From JAAZKI01 sp012799905 (GTDB taxonomy: Bacteria > Verrucomicrobiota > Lentisphaeria > Oligosphaerales > Oligosphaeraceae), in contig JBMNFR010000004.1 of assembly GCA_050949415.1 (NCBI GenBank), forward strand, positions 186,001-250,000: DNA of 64,000 nucleotides. Reading direction: 5' to 3'. The translations under genes and the position numbers were made by a program. Below the pieces are notes generated by a model. The model saw nothing but the letters and a program-made list of their open reading frames with translations. It was not told the DNA's origin and did not search any database. Of this stretch, positions 1-8,337 are shown piece after piece. Numbering within the stretch: position 1 is the first letter of the stretch; each line of letters begins with the position of its first letter.

Positions 1-43
1 CGGCACGCTGGCCGGAAAGCTCAACGAAAAGCCGTCTTTCCAC

Positions 44-1120
44 TCATTCGTCATGGTCGGCGCCCTCCTTGTCAGTCAGTTGCTTGTCGCCTCCCTCTCC
101 TGCTGAAAGAGGGTTGGGGTGCTGGAGATGGCCCAAGGCCGTCTTACGGTATTTCTGGTTGCGGGCGCGTGGGGCGTCGGGTCGAGTCATCTCGATCAAT
201 CCGCAGGCCAGGGCGGGTTGCAGGTAGGAATAGAGGAAACTAGGGCGATGCTTGAGTTCCAGTTTCGCCATAATCTCCCGGGCGGACAAGGGAGTTCTGC
301 CCATTACCGCCAAAAGCCGCGTAACTTGTTCGGTTTGTTGTTCGCTAACTTGTTCGGTCGCGATAAGTTCTCGTAGGGCGTCGCAAATCATGGCCAGCAT
401 AAATTCAATGAAGGGAGTGCAGGCGGCCGCCTTATTGCTGGCATTCAGGGCGGCGTAGTAGTCAGCCTGGTGTTCACTAATAAGGGTCTCGACAGGGACA
501 GTTGCAAAAAGAGGATTCCAGCGGCTGAGAATAAGGGTCTGCCAGAGTCGCCCCATGCGGCCATTGCCATCTTGGAAAGGATGGATAAACTCAAATTCGT
601 AATGAAAGACGCAACTGGCGATGAGCGGGTGTTCCGACGTGGCCTTGAGCCAGGCCAGAAGTTCGTCGACTAAAGCAGGCACGCGGCTGGCAGGCGGCGC
701 GAGGTGGACAATCTCCTCGCCGTACTGGATGCCGACGCCGCCGGAACGGAAACTCCCAGGCGCATCAACCAACCCGGCCATGAGGACGCCGTGCGCAGTC
801 AGCAGGTCGTCAAGGGAATGGGGCGACCATTCGGCCATGCGCTCGTAGGCGACAAAGGCATTGCGGACTTCCTGGATTTCGCGAGGCGTGCCCAGCACTC
901 GCTTGCCAGCAAGCAACGCCGTGACTTGCTCCACGTTGAGAGTATTGCCTTCAATGGCGCAGGAAGCCTGAACAGTGCGGATGCGGTTGCCGCGCCGCAG
1001 GTGGGGATCTACCGCGCCATTCTTAACCCGCAGGTGGCCAAGTGCCTCACCGATTTCCTCGACCATACGAAACATGATCGGGGTGAGGCTATAAGGTGGC
1101 TGATAGGGTTCACTCGCCAT
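44..1120 (-). CDS. Fic family AMPylase-like protein
   Basis: This 358-residue protein carries the Fic signature HPFQDGNGRMGR at about residues 180-191, with the catalytic His and the phosphate-binding Gly/Asn/Arg residues all present, so it is probably an active adenylyltransferase (AMPylase) acting on a protein hydroxyl. An N-terminal SCAIEG segment (residues 53-58) fits the (S/T)xxxE(G/N) inhibitory motif of class II Fic proteins, which blocks ATP positioning. A C-terminal winged-helix-like segment lies at about residues 285-340. The start is preceded by GGAGG, and that site lies inside the last codons of an hsdM relic upstream, so the two are translationally coupled. Fic genes often ride in type I restriction operons, and the context here is a defence island. 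The target is unknown. Confidence 0.88.
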   Translation of the reverse strand: MASEPYQPPYSLTPIMFRMVEEIGEALGHLRVKNGAVDPHLRRGNRIRTVQASCAIEGNTLNVEQVTALLAGKRVLGTPREIQEVRNAFVAYERMAEWSPHSLDDLLTAHGVLMAGLVDAPGSFRSGGVGIQYGEEIVHLAPPASRVPALVDELLAWLKATSEHPLIASCVFHYEFEFIHPFQDGNGRMGRLWQTLILSRWNPLFATVPVETLISEHQADYYAALNASNKAAACTPFIEFMLAMICDALRELIATEQVSEQQTEQVTRLLAVMGRTPLSAREIMAKLELKHRPSFLYSYLQPALACGLIEMTRPDAPRARNQKYRKTALGHLQHPNPLSAGEGGDKQLTDKEGADHDE

Positions 1121-1388
1121 AGCTCAGTGCCTCCATATTGACGCGACCGAAAATGTCCTTCTTGCGGCTCTCGGCGTCGCCCAAGCCGATGATAGCGTTC
1201 AGGTCAATCAGCTCTCCAAGCCGGGCTTTATCCAGCGCTGGTCGTGCGCAATCCTTGGGCAGAACGCCCTTAAGCTGTGGGTTATCGCGTTCAATGGCCT
1301 TCATCGCATCGTCCACCATCTGACCGAACTGGTTTACATACGGCAACCTGAAGTCTGTACTGCAAGCGCTCATTGCAAAACTTGGCAA
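1110..1388 (-). pseudogene. Truncated type I restriction methylase (HsdM) relic
   Basis: Residues of about 20-84 of this 92-codon frame match, from memory of the family, the region of HsdM just ahead of the methylase core: DDAMKAIERDNPQLKGVLPK, then LDKARLGELIDL, then IGLGDAESRKKDIFGRV. In an intact HsdM this leads into YEYFL and the SAM-binding domain, but here it breaks off and ends in NMEALSYGE. Those last codons are the ribosome-binding site and start region of the Fic gene. The upstream HsdM N-terminus is also missing. The fragment has no catalytic motif, so it is read as a decayed remnant; it may still serve as a leader peptide coupling translation to Fic. Confidence 0.72.
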
Positions 1389-1438
1389 TGTGCGAGTTCT
1401 TGTGATAGAAAGGGAGATTTGACACAGTGGTTCTGTTT

Positions 1439-1487
1439 GTTAGACGTCCGGTAGTGCCCCTACTGAGCACCTGTTTTGGGGTATGCC
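1439..1487 (-). repeat. Partial copy of the dispersed CTTTAG-hairpin module (module E)
   Basis: Read on the minus strand this is GGCATACCCCAAAAC followed by a degenerate GC-rich arm and GGACGTCTAAC. The same end of the module appears on the plus strand near 54001-54050, and related copies lie at 14688-14775, 16895-16982 and 25058-25131. The copy here starts one base past the stop codon of the DpnA-like methylase, so transcripts from the restriction-modification operon run straight into it. Confidence 0.7.
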
Positions 1488-1488
1488 T

Positions 1489-2370
1489 TTAGAACAGGCT
1501 ATCTCCATACTCTGCCGATTCCTCGCGAGCTTCAGCCAGCGAGTCCAGGTAACGCAAATCCGGGATTCGTCTCCGGAAATCAGTCGCAACCGCAGGTTGC
1601 TGACATTCATCGTAACGCTTGATGCTCAAATCCAGAAAATCTTTCTCCTGGTCTATGCCGAGGAAGCGCCGATTTAACAGAGAACAGGCAATGCCAGTAG
1701 TAGAACTGCCTGTAAATGGGTCCAGCACCCACTCATACTCCTGCGTGGCCGCCATGAGAATCCGGCAGAGCAGAGGCAATGGCTTCTGCGTTGGGTGCTT
1801 TCCGAACGTCTTCTCCCAACGGGCAATTGCTGGCATTGTCCAAACATCTCGCATCTGCTCGCCGCCGTTTATTTTCTTCATCAGTTCGTAGTTAAAAAAA
1901 TGCGGCTCTTTCTTCTCTCTGCGAGCCCAGATAATAAACTCTGTAGAATAAGTAAAATATCGGCATGACAGGTTAGGGGGAGGATTAGTTTTCTGCCATG
2001 TAATGACATTAAGAATCTTATAGTCAAGCTCTTGCAGACAATGAGCCACCTGAAAGATATTATGGTAAGTCCCGCTAACCCAAACAGTTCCACGAGGCTT
2101 CAGAATTTTGCGCACGGTTGAAAGCCATTCTCTGGTAAATTCCAAGTCCTTGTCACTGCCTTGCGACTTATCCCATTCCCCTTTGTCAACACATACTTGT
2201 TTGCCACTTTGAACCGATATGCCGCCACTGGAAAGAAAATATGGCGGGTCAGCAAAGACCATGTCAAACTTAAAGCTAGACTTTGCAATTTGCGCCATTA
2301 CCTCGACGCAATCAGCGTTGCTTAAACCGAAAGTTCGCGCGTCATTTTTGAAATATGTCTCTATCATCAA
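1489..2370 (-). CDS. dpnA: DpnA-type adenine methyltransferase of a DpnII-like system
   Basis: This 293-residue protein has the catalytic motif DPPY near residue 41 and the SAM-binding motif DPFTGSSTTG near the C-terminus, the motif order of the beta class of N6-adenine methylases. It resembles DpnA, the second methylase of DpnII systems, which can methylate GATC in single-stranded DNA and protects incoming DNA. It starts 6 bp after the stop of the DpnM-like gene, so the two are in one operon with the endonuclease. GATC specificity is inferred from the family and the cassette, not seen directly. A dispersed repeat begins immediately after its stop codon. Confidence 0.88.
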   Translation of the reverse strand: MMIETYFKNDARTFGLSNADCVEVMAQIAKSSFKFDMVFADPPYFLSSGGISVQSGKQVCVDKGEWDKSQGSDKDLEFTREWLSTVRKILKPRGTVWVSGTYHNIFQVAHCLQELDYKILNVITWQKTNPPPNLSCRYFTYSTEFIIWARREKKEPHFFNYELMKKINGGEQMRDVWTMPAIARWEKTFGKHPTQKPLPLLCRILMAATQEYEWVLDPFTGSSTTGIACSLLNRRFLGIDQEKDFLDLSIKRYDECQQPAVATDFRRRIPDLRYLDSLAEAREESAEYGDSLF

Positions 2371-2376
2371 ATGCCC

Positions 2377-3348
2377 TTAGGAGTCATAATTGCTAATAAG
2401 CAATTCGCTTAGTTTACCGCGTTTTTCTGGATTAGCATTAAGCATCCGACTGGCTTGAACTGATTTGATATTAAAGCCACGGTATAAATCTTCAAAAAAA
2501 TTATCTTCAGGACATAAGCCTTTAGGGTCTGAGTTGCTTAACATCCAGCGTACGCCGATTTTATCAAGTTCACGACAGCACGCCGCAAGTCTTCGCTGCT
2601 CATTGTCATCAAAACCACCTTCGCAGTAACTGCAAAAACTTGACGTCTCGCTTAATGGACGATATGGAGGGTCGAAGTAAACAAAGCTATGCTCATCGGC
2701 CTCTTTCAGGACAGCTGCAAAATCGCCATGGTAGATTTCTACATTGGCTAATACCTTGCTGTCTGCCCGGATAGTGCCTGGGTCGCAAATAAGCGGATTC
2801 TTATAACGACCATGCGGGACGTTGAATTTGCCTTTTGCATTGACTCGATAAAGGCCGTTAAAGCAGGTTCTATTCAAAAAAATCAGATAGGCTGCTCGCT
2901 CTACAGGAGTAGCATCACCTGCGTTAAAAGCTTCTCGCTTGCTGTAATAGTAATCTTTGCGCCCTTCTTCATCTTTCATGGATTGATACTGTGTCTTGAA
3001 TGTCATCAAAGTGTCAATCAGTTCATCTGGATTATCGCGAATTACTTTGTACGTATTGATAAGTGCTTCATTAGCATCATTGATAATTATTCTCTGCAAA
3101 TGCGTATAACGGGAAAGAATCCAAAAGAAAAAAGCGCCGCCGCCAATAAATGGTTCTATGTATGTTGTAACGCTTTTTTCAAAATCGCTTGGCAGGCGAG
3201 ACCTGAGTTCATGCAGCAACTGGCTCTTGCCGCCTACCCATTTAACAAAAGGTTTAGGTGTGACTGCGCGAGTTTCAGGCAGAGTACCAGAAACAGGCGT
3301 ATCTGTGACCAAGTCTGATCGATATCTATATGTTAAAGCCTCACTCAT
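2377..3348 (-). CDS. dpnM: Dam/DpnM-type GATC adenine methyltransferase
   Basis: This 323-residue protein shows the alpha-class methylase layout: SAM-binding motif FVKWVGGKSQLL at about residues 34-45 and catalytic motif YFDPPY at about residues 225-230. It belongs to the Dam/DpnM family, which methylates adenine in double-stranded GATC and protects the host from the cognate endonuclease. Compared with DpnM it has about 30 extra N-terminal residues; the ATG at the start has a GGTGAG-like site before it, so the longer form was kept. It lies 8 bp downstream of the endonuclease gene. The cassette is clearly richer in A and T than the surrounding genes, suggesting horizontal acquisition. Confidence 0.92.
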   Translation of the reverse strand: MSEALTYRYRSDLVTDTPVSGTLPETRAVTPKPFVKWVGGKSQLLHELRSRLPSDFEKSVTTYIEPFIGGGAFFFWILSRYTHLQRIIINDANEALINTYKVIRDNPDELIDTLMTFKTQYQSMKDEEGRKDYYYSKREAFNAGDATPVERAAYLIFLNRTCFNGLYRVNAKGKFNVPHGRYKNPLICDPGTIRADSKVLANVEIYHGDFAAVLKEADEHSFVYFDPPYRPLSETSSFCSYCEGGFDDNEQRRLAACCRELDKIGVRWMLSNSDPKGLCPEDNFFEDLYRGFNIKSVQASRMLNANPEKRGKLSELLISNYDS

Positions 3349-3356
3349 AGCTCACC

Positions 3357-4217
3357 TTAAACAAAAAGCTTTTGGGCAATACCATCTTCCAAATCCTTGA
3401 TATTGTATATGGTATCTAAAACATCGAAGGTTTCTTCCAGATTATGCTTGGCGCTGCGCCAGCCTGCACCATCTGTAAACCAAACGAATGTAACTCCGGG
3501 AATATTTTCTATCTCGTTAGCCAGTGTTTTATAGCTTCTGGCTGTTTCGTTAAGTTTTGAACCGCTGCTTGCATAAAAATTGGTTTCAATAACGTATAAT
3601 TGAGTCATCGTCTTGACCACAAAATCAAAGCGTTTCTCGGCTTTTCCATCATTAGATACCATTGACATATCAATGCCAAATTTTCCCTGTATTTCTGAAA
3701 TGTACATTTCCTTGAAGTAGTCTTGTCCTTTGATGAATCCGGCTTTTTGTATATATTTCTCAACCAGATTCTCCATAACATGACCGCCGCGATTCTTGCG
3801 TCCGTTTGAATCAAGCCCTACTTCTACACCTGTGACATAGTCAATCAAATCGCGAATGATATGTTCAGACAAAAGAGTGAACAAACCTGTCTTTTCCATG
3901 AATACAGCATATTCTTCTGGCGTATGCTTTTTCTCTGAAAAGATGTATGTCATTTCTCCGCTATCATCGATGGCGTATATTTGAGAGGCTCTCACGGCGA
4001 GTAATATGGGTATGCATGGAACCGTTTCAGGATAATTTTTGATTAGCCGTATAAAGTCATCTTTAATATTCTTTGAGCCTACAAGAGAATTCAGAATATT
4101 TAATGGTATTTTTATGGCATCTACATTTGCATACACCTTCTGAAAATCGGTATAATAGTCGTATCCAGCAATGCTTTCACGAAAAGTAGCAATCCATTCA
4201 TTAAATTTTCGTTTCAT
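3357..4217 (-). CDS. dpnB: DpnII-family type II restriction endonuclease
   Basis: This 286-residue protein is about the size of DpnII (288 residues as remembered). It starts with the FNEWIATFRESI and YDYYTDFQKVY segments and has the IPILLAVR stretch typical of the DpnII/MboI endonuclease family, with conserved acidic and lysine residues in its second half (FGIDMS, RFDFVV, IETNFYASSGSKLNE) that look like the nuclease core. The expected activity is cleavage of unmethylated GATC. It is first in the operon, followed by the two protective methylases, whereas in the pneumococcal DpnII operon the endonuclease comes last. Nearby genes: a DUF262 nuclease is transcribed divergently. Confidence 0.9.
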   Translation of the reverse strand: MKRKFNEWIATFRESIAGYDYYTDFQKVYANVDAIKIPLNILNSLVGSKNIKDDFIRLIKNYPETVPCIPILLAVRASQIYAIDDSGEMTYIFSEKKHTPEEYAVFMEKTGLFTLLSEHIIRDLIDYVTGVEVGLDSNGRKNRGGHVMENLVEKYIQKAGFIKGQDYFKEMYISEIQGKFGIDMSMVSNDGKAEKRFDFVVKTMTQLYVIETNFYASSGSKLNETARSYKTLANEIENIPGVTFVWFTDGAGWRSAKHNLEETFDVLDTIYNIKDLEDGIAQKLFV

Positions 4218-4397
4218 CTGTAGAGTCCTGTATTATGCTGAACTTCATGCACGCCCTTGCTATAAAATAAGCCTCTATGACAAGATTACTATTCATCCAA
4301 GAGGTTTTTTCGGAGCTTCCCAGAACTTCATTAAACAAACTCATTGATGCGCATACAGTTACACCATAGCTCCCAGGGCGATTGACTCAACGATTTA

Positions 4398-4425
4398 TTG
4401 CATCCCTTGCCACCGATGCTATATT
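4398..4425 (+). promoter_or_regulatory. Probable sigma70-type promoter of the DUF262/DUF1524 gene
   Basis: TTGCAT, a 16-base spacer and TATATT lie 137 bp ahead of the gene. The -10 region sits in GATGCTATATTTTACATC, nearly the same as in the promoter ahead of the AAA ATPase gene. The rest of the 344-bp divergent spacer between this gene and the DpnII operon holds no recognisable gene. Confidence 0.5.
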
Positions 4426-4561
4426 TTACATCTCGCCGTCACGAGGCCTGGGAGTTGCTGTGCTTGACCTATCGAGCAACTCATGACATCATCTCGCAGC
4501 AGCGCCGGCCTGAGCATATATTCTGTCATGCCCTGGAAATATCTAAAGCAGGGGAACCGTC

Positions 4562-6271
4562 ATGAATAAAGCCAACCTACTAAACACTCGCGATATCAAC
4601 TTCGGGGAATTAATTGCAAATGGCAGGATATACCGGGTTCCTGCATTTCAACGCAACTACTCCTGGGATGAAGAGCAGTGGGAAGACTTATGGAATGACA
4701 TCATCGACCTGCAAGCCCAGCCTTTTGAGCGCCACTACATGGGCGCACTCGTGGTCGAGGCAAAGTCAGACCGCGAATTCACAATTATCGACGGGCAGCA
4801 GCGGATCGCCACCCTGACTATCCTGGCCCTGGCTGTAATCGCCCGACTGCACCAAATGGCAGACCAAGGCATTGAGGCCGAAGCCAATCGCGAACGAGCA
4901 CAGGGACTGCGAAATAAATTCATCGGCGAGAAGGACCCCGCTTCGCTGGTGGAAAGCAGCAAGCTCTTCCTGAACGAATCCGACGATGCCTTCTTCCAAG
5001 ACTACCTCATCCAACTCCGCACCCCTCGCAACCCGCGCGGCCTGATTAAATCCAATCAACTGCTGTGGAACTGCTTCAATTACTTCAGCAAGCGTTTAGG
5101 CGAGGTGACAGCATTTGACACTGACGGCGAAGCCCTGGCGCGGTTGCTCTCGGAAGCGGTCGCACGTCAGTTGCTCTTTATCCTCATCACTGTCGACAAC
5201 GAACTTAATGCCTACATGGTTTTTGAAACCATGAATGCCCGCGGTCTGGAATTGTCCTCAACTGACTTGCTGAAGAACTACCTCTTCTCCCTAATCAAAG
5301 TCCCAACGGACATCGAAGCGCTTCAACGCCGCTGGCGCTCATTAATCACGGTTGTGCGCCAAGAACGCTTTCCTGAATTCCTTCGCTATCACCTATTGTG
5401 TGAACAGCCTAACATCCGTTCTCAGCGTCTTTTCAAACTGGTGCGGGAGCGAATACAGACACCGCAGCATGTTTTCGATCTGATGGACGCCCTGGAAGCC
5501 AGAGGCGAGTTGTATAGCGCTCTTTCCGAGCCTAATCACGGCTACTGGGTTGAATATCCAGACTGCCGCACACAGATTCACGAATTAAGTCTATTCAGGG
5601 TTCGGCAAATGACGCCGCTTTTATTCGCCGTCTGGGAAAAATTTTCCAAAGACGATGTAGCAGCGGTTCTAAAAATGATTTCGGTGGTTTCTTTTCGCTA
5701 CTCCGTGGCAGGTGGCTTGAACACGAATGCTCTGGAGCCAGCCTACCATCAAGCTGCAAAGGCGGTACTGACTGGCGCGGCCAAGACCCCCCGTGAGGTA
5801 TTCCAGACTCTGCGGCCAATATATGTCGATGACCGTAAGTTTGAGCAAGACATGGCCTCGCTCGTCATTAGCGCCAGTGGCCAGCACAAACGCCTGGCCA
5901 AATACATCCTCTGCCGCTTGGAGGAGGATGCGAGCCGCCATACCTGCAACCCCGAAACCGATCCGGCGACTATCGAGCATATCCTTCCCGAGAACCCCGC
6001 CGAGGACTGGGGCCACAGCTTCCCAAAGGAACTGTGGGATGCTTATGTCTACCGGCTGGGAAACTTGGCGCTCCTTGAAGCCAGTCAAAATCGAATGATC
6101 GGCAATGCCGATTACGAAAAAAAACGAAGTGCCTACGCCAACAGTCAGTATCAAACGACCAGGAAAATTGCCGAAATTGCACCGGAGGAGTGGACCCCCG
6201 CACTGTTGGAATCCCGGCAGCGCACCATGGCCAAACGCGCCGTGCATGTCTGGCGTTCACAATACCTGTAA
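4562..6271 (+). CDS. DUF262/DUF1524 (GmrSD-like) nuclease
   Basis: This 569-residue protein has an N-terminal DUF262 domain, with VPAFQRNYSW at about residues 26-35 and IIDGQQRIATLT at about residues 75-86. The DGQQR motif is the ParB-like NTP-binding signature of GmrS-type proteins. A C-terminal DUF1524 domain carries the HNH-like IEHILPEN segment near residue 470 and LGNLALLEASQN after it. Fused DUF262-DUF1524 proteins are type IV restriction factors (GmrSD) or related anti-phage nucleases that act on modified or unprotected phage DNA. It is a single gene, divergent from the DpnII operon, in a defence island. The start ATG follows AGGGGAACCGTC. The substrate cannot be told from sequence. 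Confidence 0.85.
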   Translation: MNKANLLNTRDINFGELIANGRIYRVPAFQRNYSWDEEQWEDLWNDIIDLQAQPFERHYMGALVVEAKSDREFTIIDGQQRIATLTILALAVIARLHQMADQGIEAEANRERAQGLRNKFIGEKDPASLVESSKLFLNESDDAFFQDYLIQLRTPRNPRGLIKSNQLLWNCFNYFSKRLGEVTAFDTDGEALARLLSEAVARQLLFILITVDNELNAYMVFETMNARGLELSSTDLLKNYLFSLIKVPTDIEALQRRWRSLITVVRQERFPEFLRYHLLCEQPNIRSQRLFKLVRERIQTPQHVFDLMDALEARGELYSALSEPNHGYWVEYPDCRTQIHELSLFRVRQMTPLLFAVWEKFSKDDVAAVLKMISVVSFRYSVAGGLNTNALEPAYHQAAKAVLTGAAKTPREVFQTLRPIYVDDRKFEQDMASLVISASGQHKRLAKYILCRLEEDASRHTCNPETDPATIEHILPENPAEDWGHSFPKELWDAYVYRLGNLALLEASQNRMIGNADYEKKRSAYANSQYQTTRKIAEIAPEEWTPALLESRQRTMAKRAVHVWRSQYL

Positions 6272-6309
6272 GGCAAAGCACCTGCACCCCACCACGCGCA
6301 ACTTTATCT

Positions 6310-6353
6310 GAAAATCTTTCCCCAAAAAACAAAAAGTTGGCGGATAGCAGTAC
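6310..6353 (+). repeat. Dispersed AAAATCTTTTCC module (module H), copy 1
   Basis: GAAAATCTTTCC, an A-rich tract, then AAGTTGGCGGATAGCAGTAC. Closely similar copies lie near 25217-25260 and 38660-38700, each also between genes and each followed by other repeat modules. Confidence 0.65.
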
Positions 6354-6758
6354 AACCTGCTTTCCGTACTCTCGAAGAGTGGCGAGAACGTCAATATTGG
6401 TTCACGAAGGTATTCCCGATGGCAGAACGCCACAGATATCGGCAAACAACAAAAAACAATAAAACAAAATAAAAAACAATAACGAAACAATTGGAACGTG
6501 TTTTGATAAAATGGAACCCTATGATATTTAGAATGTTACAATTGATAACAATCAGTGCGAATCAAACCCCCGTATCAATGGCCGTTGCAAAACAGATAGG
6601 GACTTGGACATCAACCTTGCTCCACGACACGTGACGCCACACCATACTGTCCATATAAAGTGCCTTATCTGGGGTGCCTTGCTCCGCAGCTTGCCGGAAC
6701 TCCGAGTATCAATGCGTGACCGATTACACTACTACGCACAAGGACGTTTAACGAACAA

Positions 6759-6786
6759 TTGCAGCTGTTGCATCCAATGCTATATT
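6759..6786 (+). promoter_or_regulatory. Probable promoter of the AAA ATPase gene
   Basis: TTGCAG, a 16-base spacer and TATATT, with the -10 embedded in AATGCTATATTTTACATC. This matches 17 of 18 bases of the equivalent stretch ahead of the DUF262/DUF1524 gene, including spacer length. The 5' untranslated region would be about 160 bases. Confidence 0.45.
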
Positions 6787-6952
6787 TTACATCATACTTT
6801 CACTACTGAGGCTGACGACTTACTGCGTGAGGACTACGCCATGACCAAGACAGAGTTCGCCACCAAGTCAGTGCGCCTCGCGACTGAGCTTCAGTATGAA
6901 AAGTGCCCAAGCAAGCCTTAGAGCTGGGCAATGCACCTATTGGAGGTCTGCC

Positions 6953-8092
6953 ATGAAACCAAGCATCACAGAACTTACGGTCTCCGGGTTCCGAGCGTTG
7001 CGAGACTTCTCTGTCAAGGAATTGGGCCGAGCCAACCTGATCACTGGCCGCAATAACACAGGCAAATCCTCCGTATTGGAAGCACTTCGCATCCTAACCT
7101 CGAATGCAGACCCATCCGTCATCTTCAGCATCCTGAGTTCTCGGGAAGACAATGTCGACAACTTAGAGAAGCCCCAGCGCCTGGACGAAACTGATCCGCT
7201 GCTTTGGCTTGCTGGTCTCTTTACCGGTTTTCCGCAATCTATCAAGGATTTCCAGCCTATCCAAATAAAAGCGGCAGGCGGTCAGCACAGCCTTGAGCTG
7301 ACTTTGCGGCTCGCGTGGCCTTCCCGAGGACACTATTCGATAAGTGAGAATCAACAGGCTCAGTCCATCCTATACAACCAGAACATCCGCGAACCCGAGG
7401 CGGAAAGAGGGCCGGCGCTGATAATCACGGCACCAAACATGATGCGCGAAATTCCGCTGGAATCCCTCTTCCGGCGCCCACCATACGGAAGCAGGCCATA
7501 CCGCTCTGAGTTCGGAGAAAAACAGCGGCTGCAGTGCGCCTATGTCAGTCCCTACGATGGCGAAAAGACCGCCAACCTCGGCGCCCTTTGGGACAACATC
7601 GCGCTTTCCGACGGCGAAAAAGACGTTGTCCACGCACTCCAGATCATTGAACCAAGTATATCCGCTGTTTCAATGATTGGCGGAAAAGGCGCCCGCCCCC
7701 GGACTGCCATTGTCCGGTCAAAAAACTTCCAGCGTCCGCTTCCTCTTCGCTCGTTTGGGGACGGCCTGAACCGGCTCTTCAACATCGCACTCTCACTCGT
7801 GAACGCCAAAGGTGGACTACTGCTTATCGACGAGTTTGAGAACGGAATGCACCATACCGTGCAACTGGATGTTTGGCGAGCGATTTTTCGCCTGGCCCAA
7901 GATTTGGACGTGCAAGTCTTCGCCACGTCCCACAGTTGGGATGCTGTCGAGGCGTTTCAGAAAGCGGCGGCGGAAACCACGGAAGACGCTACCCTCATAC
8001 GACTGTCCCGCCAAGACGACGCCGTCATCCCGACGCTCTTCAAGAAGGATGAACTCGCCGTGGCAACGCGCGATGGAATTGAGGTGCGCTAA
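6953..8092 (+). CDS. OLD-like / AAA_21 ATPase, defence-type
   Basis: The chosen start follows TGGAGG and gives 379 residues. An N-terminal ITELTVSGFRALRDF segment leads into Walker A GRNNTGKSS at about residues 32-40; Walker B LLLIDEFEN is near residue 289 and an ATSH switch segment near residue 323. This is the ABC/SMC-like ATPase layout of OLD-family and AAA_15/AAA_21 proteins, which normally work with a TOPRIM or other nuclease encoded in the same or next gene. The next frame, 2 bp downstream, begins MASKNILL as such partners often do, but stops after 22 codons. The system is therefore probably incomplete unless the partner is elsewhere. Confidence 0.82.
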   Translation: MKPSITELTVSGFRALRDFSVKELGRANLITGRNNTGKSSVLEALRILTSNADPSVIFSILSSREDNVDNLEKPQRLDETDPLLWLAGLFTGFPQSIKDFQPIQIKAAGGQHSLELTLRLAWPSRGHYSISENQQAQSILYNQNIREPEAERGPALIITAPNMMREIPLESLFRRPPYGSRPYRSEFGEKQRLQCAYVSPYDGEKTANLGALWDNIALSDGEKDVVHALQIIEPSISAVSMIGGKGARPRTAIVRSKNFQRPLPLRSFGDGLNRLFNIALSLVNAKGGLLLIDEFENGMHHTVQLDVWRAIFRLAQDLDVQVFATSHSWDAVEAFQKAAAETTEDATLIRLSRQDDAVIPTLFKKDELAVATRDGIEVR

Positions 8093-8094
8093 CC

Positions 8095-8163
8095 ATGGCA
8101 AGCAAAAACATACTCCTGAGCACCACCATCAAGATAGCACTGCGGTTAGCAATCAACTCATAA
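8095..8163 (+). pseudogene. Stub of the ATPase partner gene
   Basis: An ATG two bases after the ATPase stop opens a 22-codon frame beginning MASKNILLS. From memory, TOPRIM/DUF3226-like partners of such ATPases often begin with a basic residue followed by a short hydrophobic strand and VEG. Here the frame loses resemblance after about nine residues and ends. It is either a deleted partner gene or a chance frame; the tight spacing favours the first. Confidence 0.4.
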
Positions 8164-8337
8164 GAGCAACCCATGGAGCGTCGGTGTCCCGCCGGCTTTA
8201 GGAGCCGCCAATGGCAAACAGCGCCGATTAATGGTGGCCTCATGGCGTGGGCATGCTATATTATTTGTGCTTTGCTATGAGCATCATGGCCTTGTCGCTG
8301 CTGCCTCTTCCCGCCGTCGCACCTCCTGGGAATCATA

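Larger units (their letters stand above)
6272..6952. other. Long spacer without a convincing gene
   Basis: This 681-bp spacer holds one copy of the AAAATCTTTTCC module near its left end, a degenerate AATCGGTCA-type motif near 6710, and a promoter near 6759. Open frames here, including one of 105 codons, show no domain, no good ribosome-binding site and mixed composition, so none is called. The sequence is AT-richer than the flanking genes and may contain decayed genes. Confidence 0.5.

Noticed and set aside
1..43. A GTG immediately after the Fic stop opens a minus-strand frame to the window edge (VERRLFVELSGQRA)
   Set aside because: Only 14 residues are visible and none identifies a family. 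It could be the next gene of the operon but cannot be supported.
6604..6921. 105-codon plus-strand frame ahead of the AAA ATPase
   Set aside because: It crosses a promoter and a repeat-like stretch, has no ribosome-binding site and no domain likeness. A shorter ATG-initiated 26-codon part (from 6841) was also left out.
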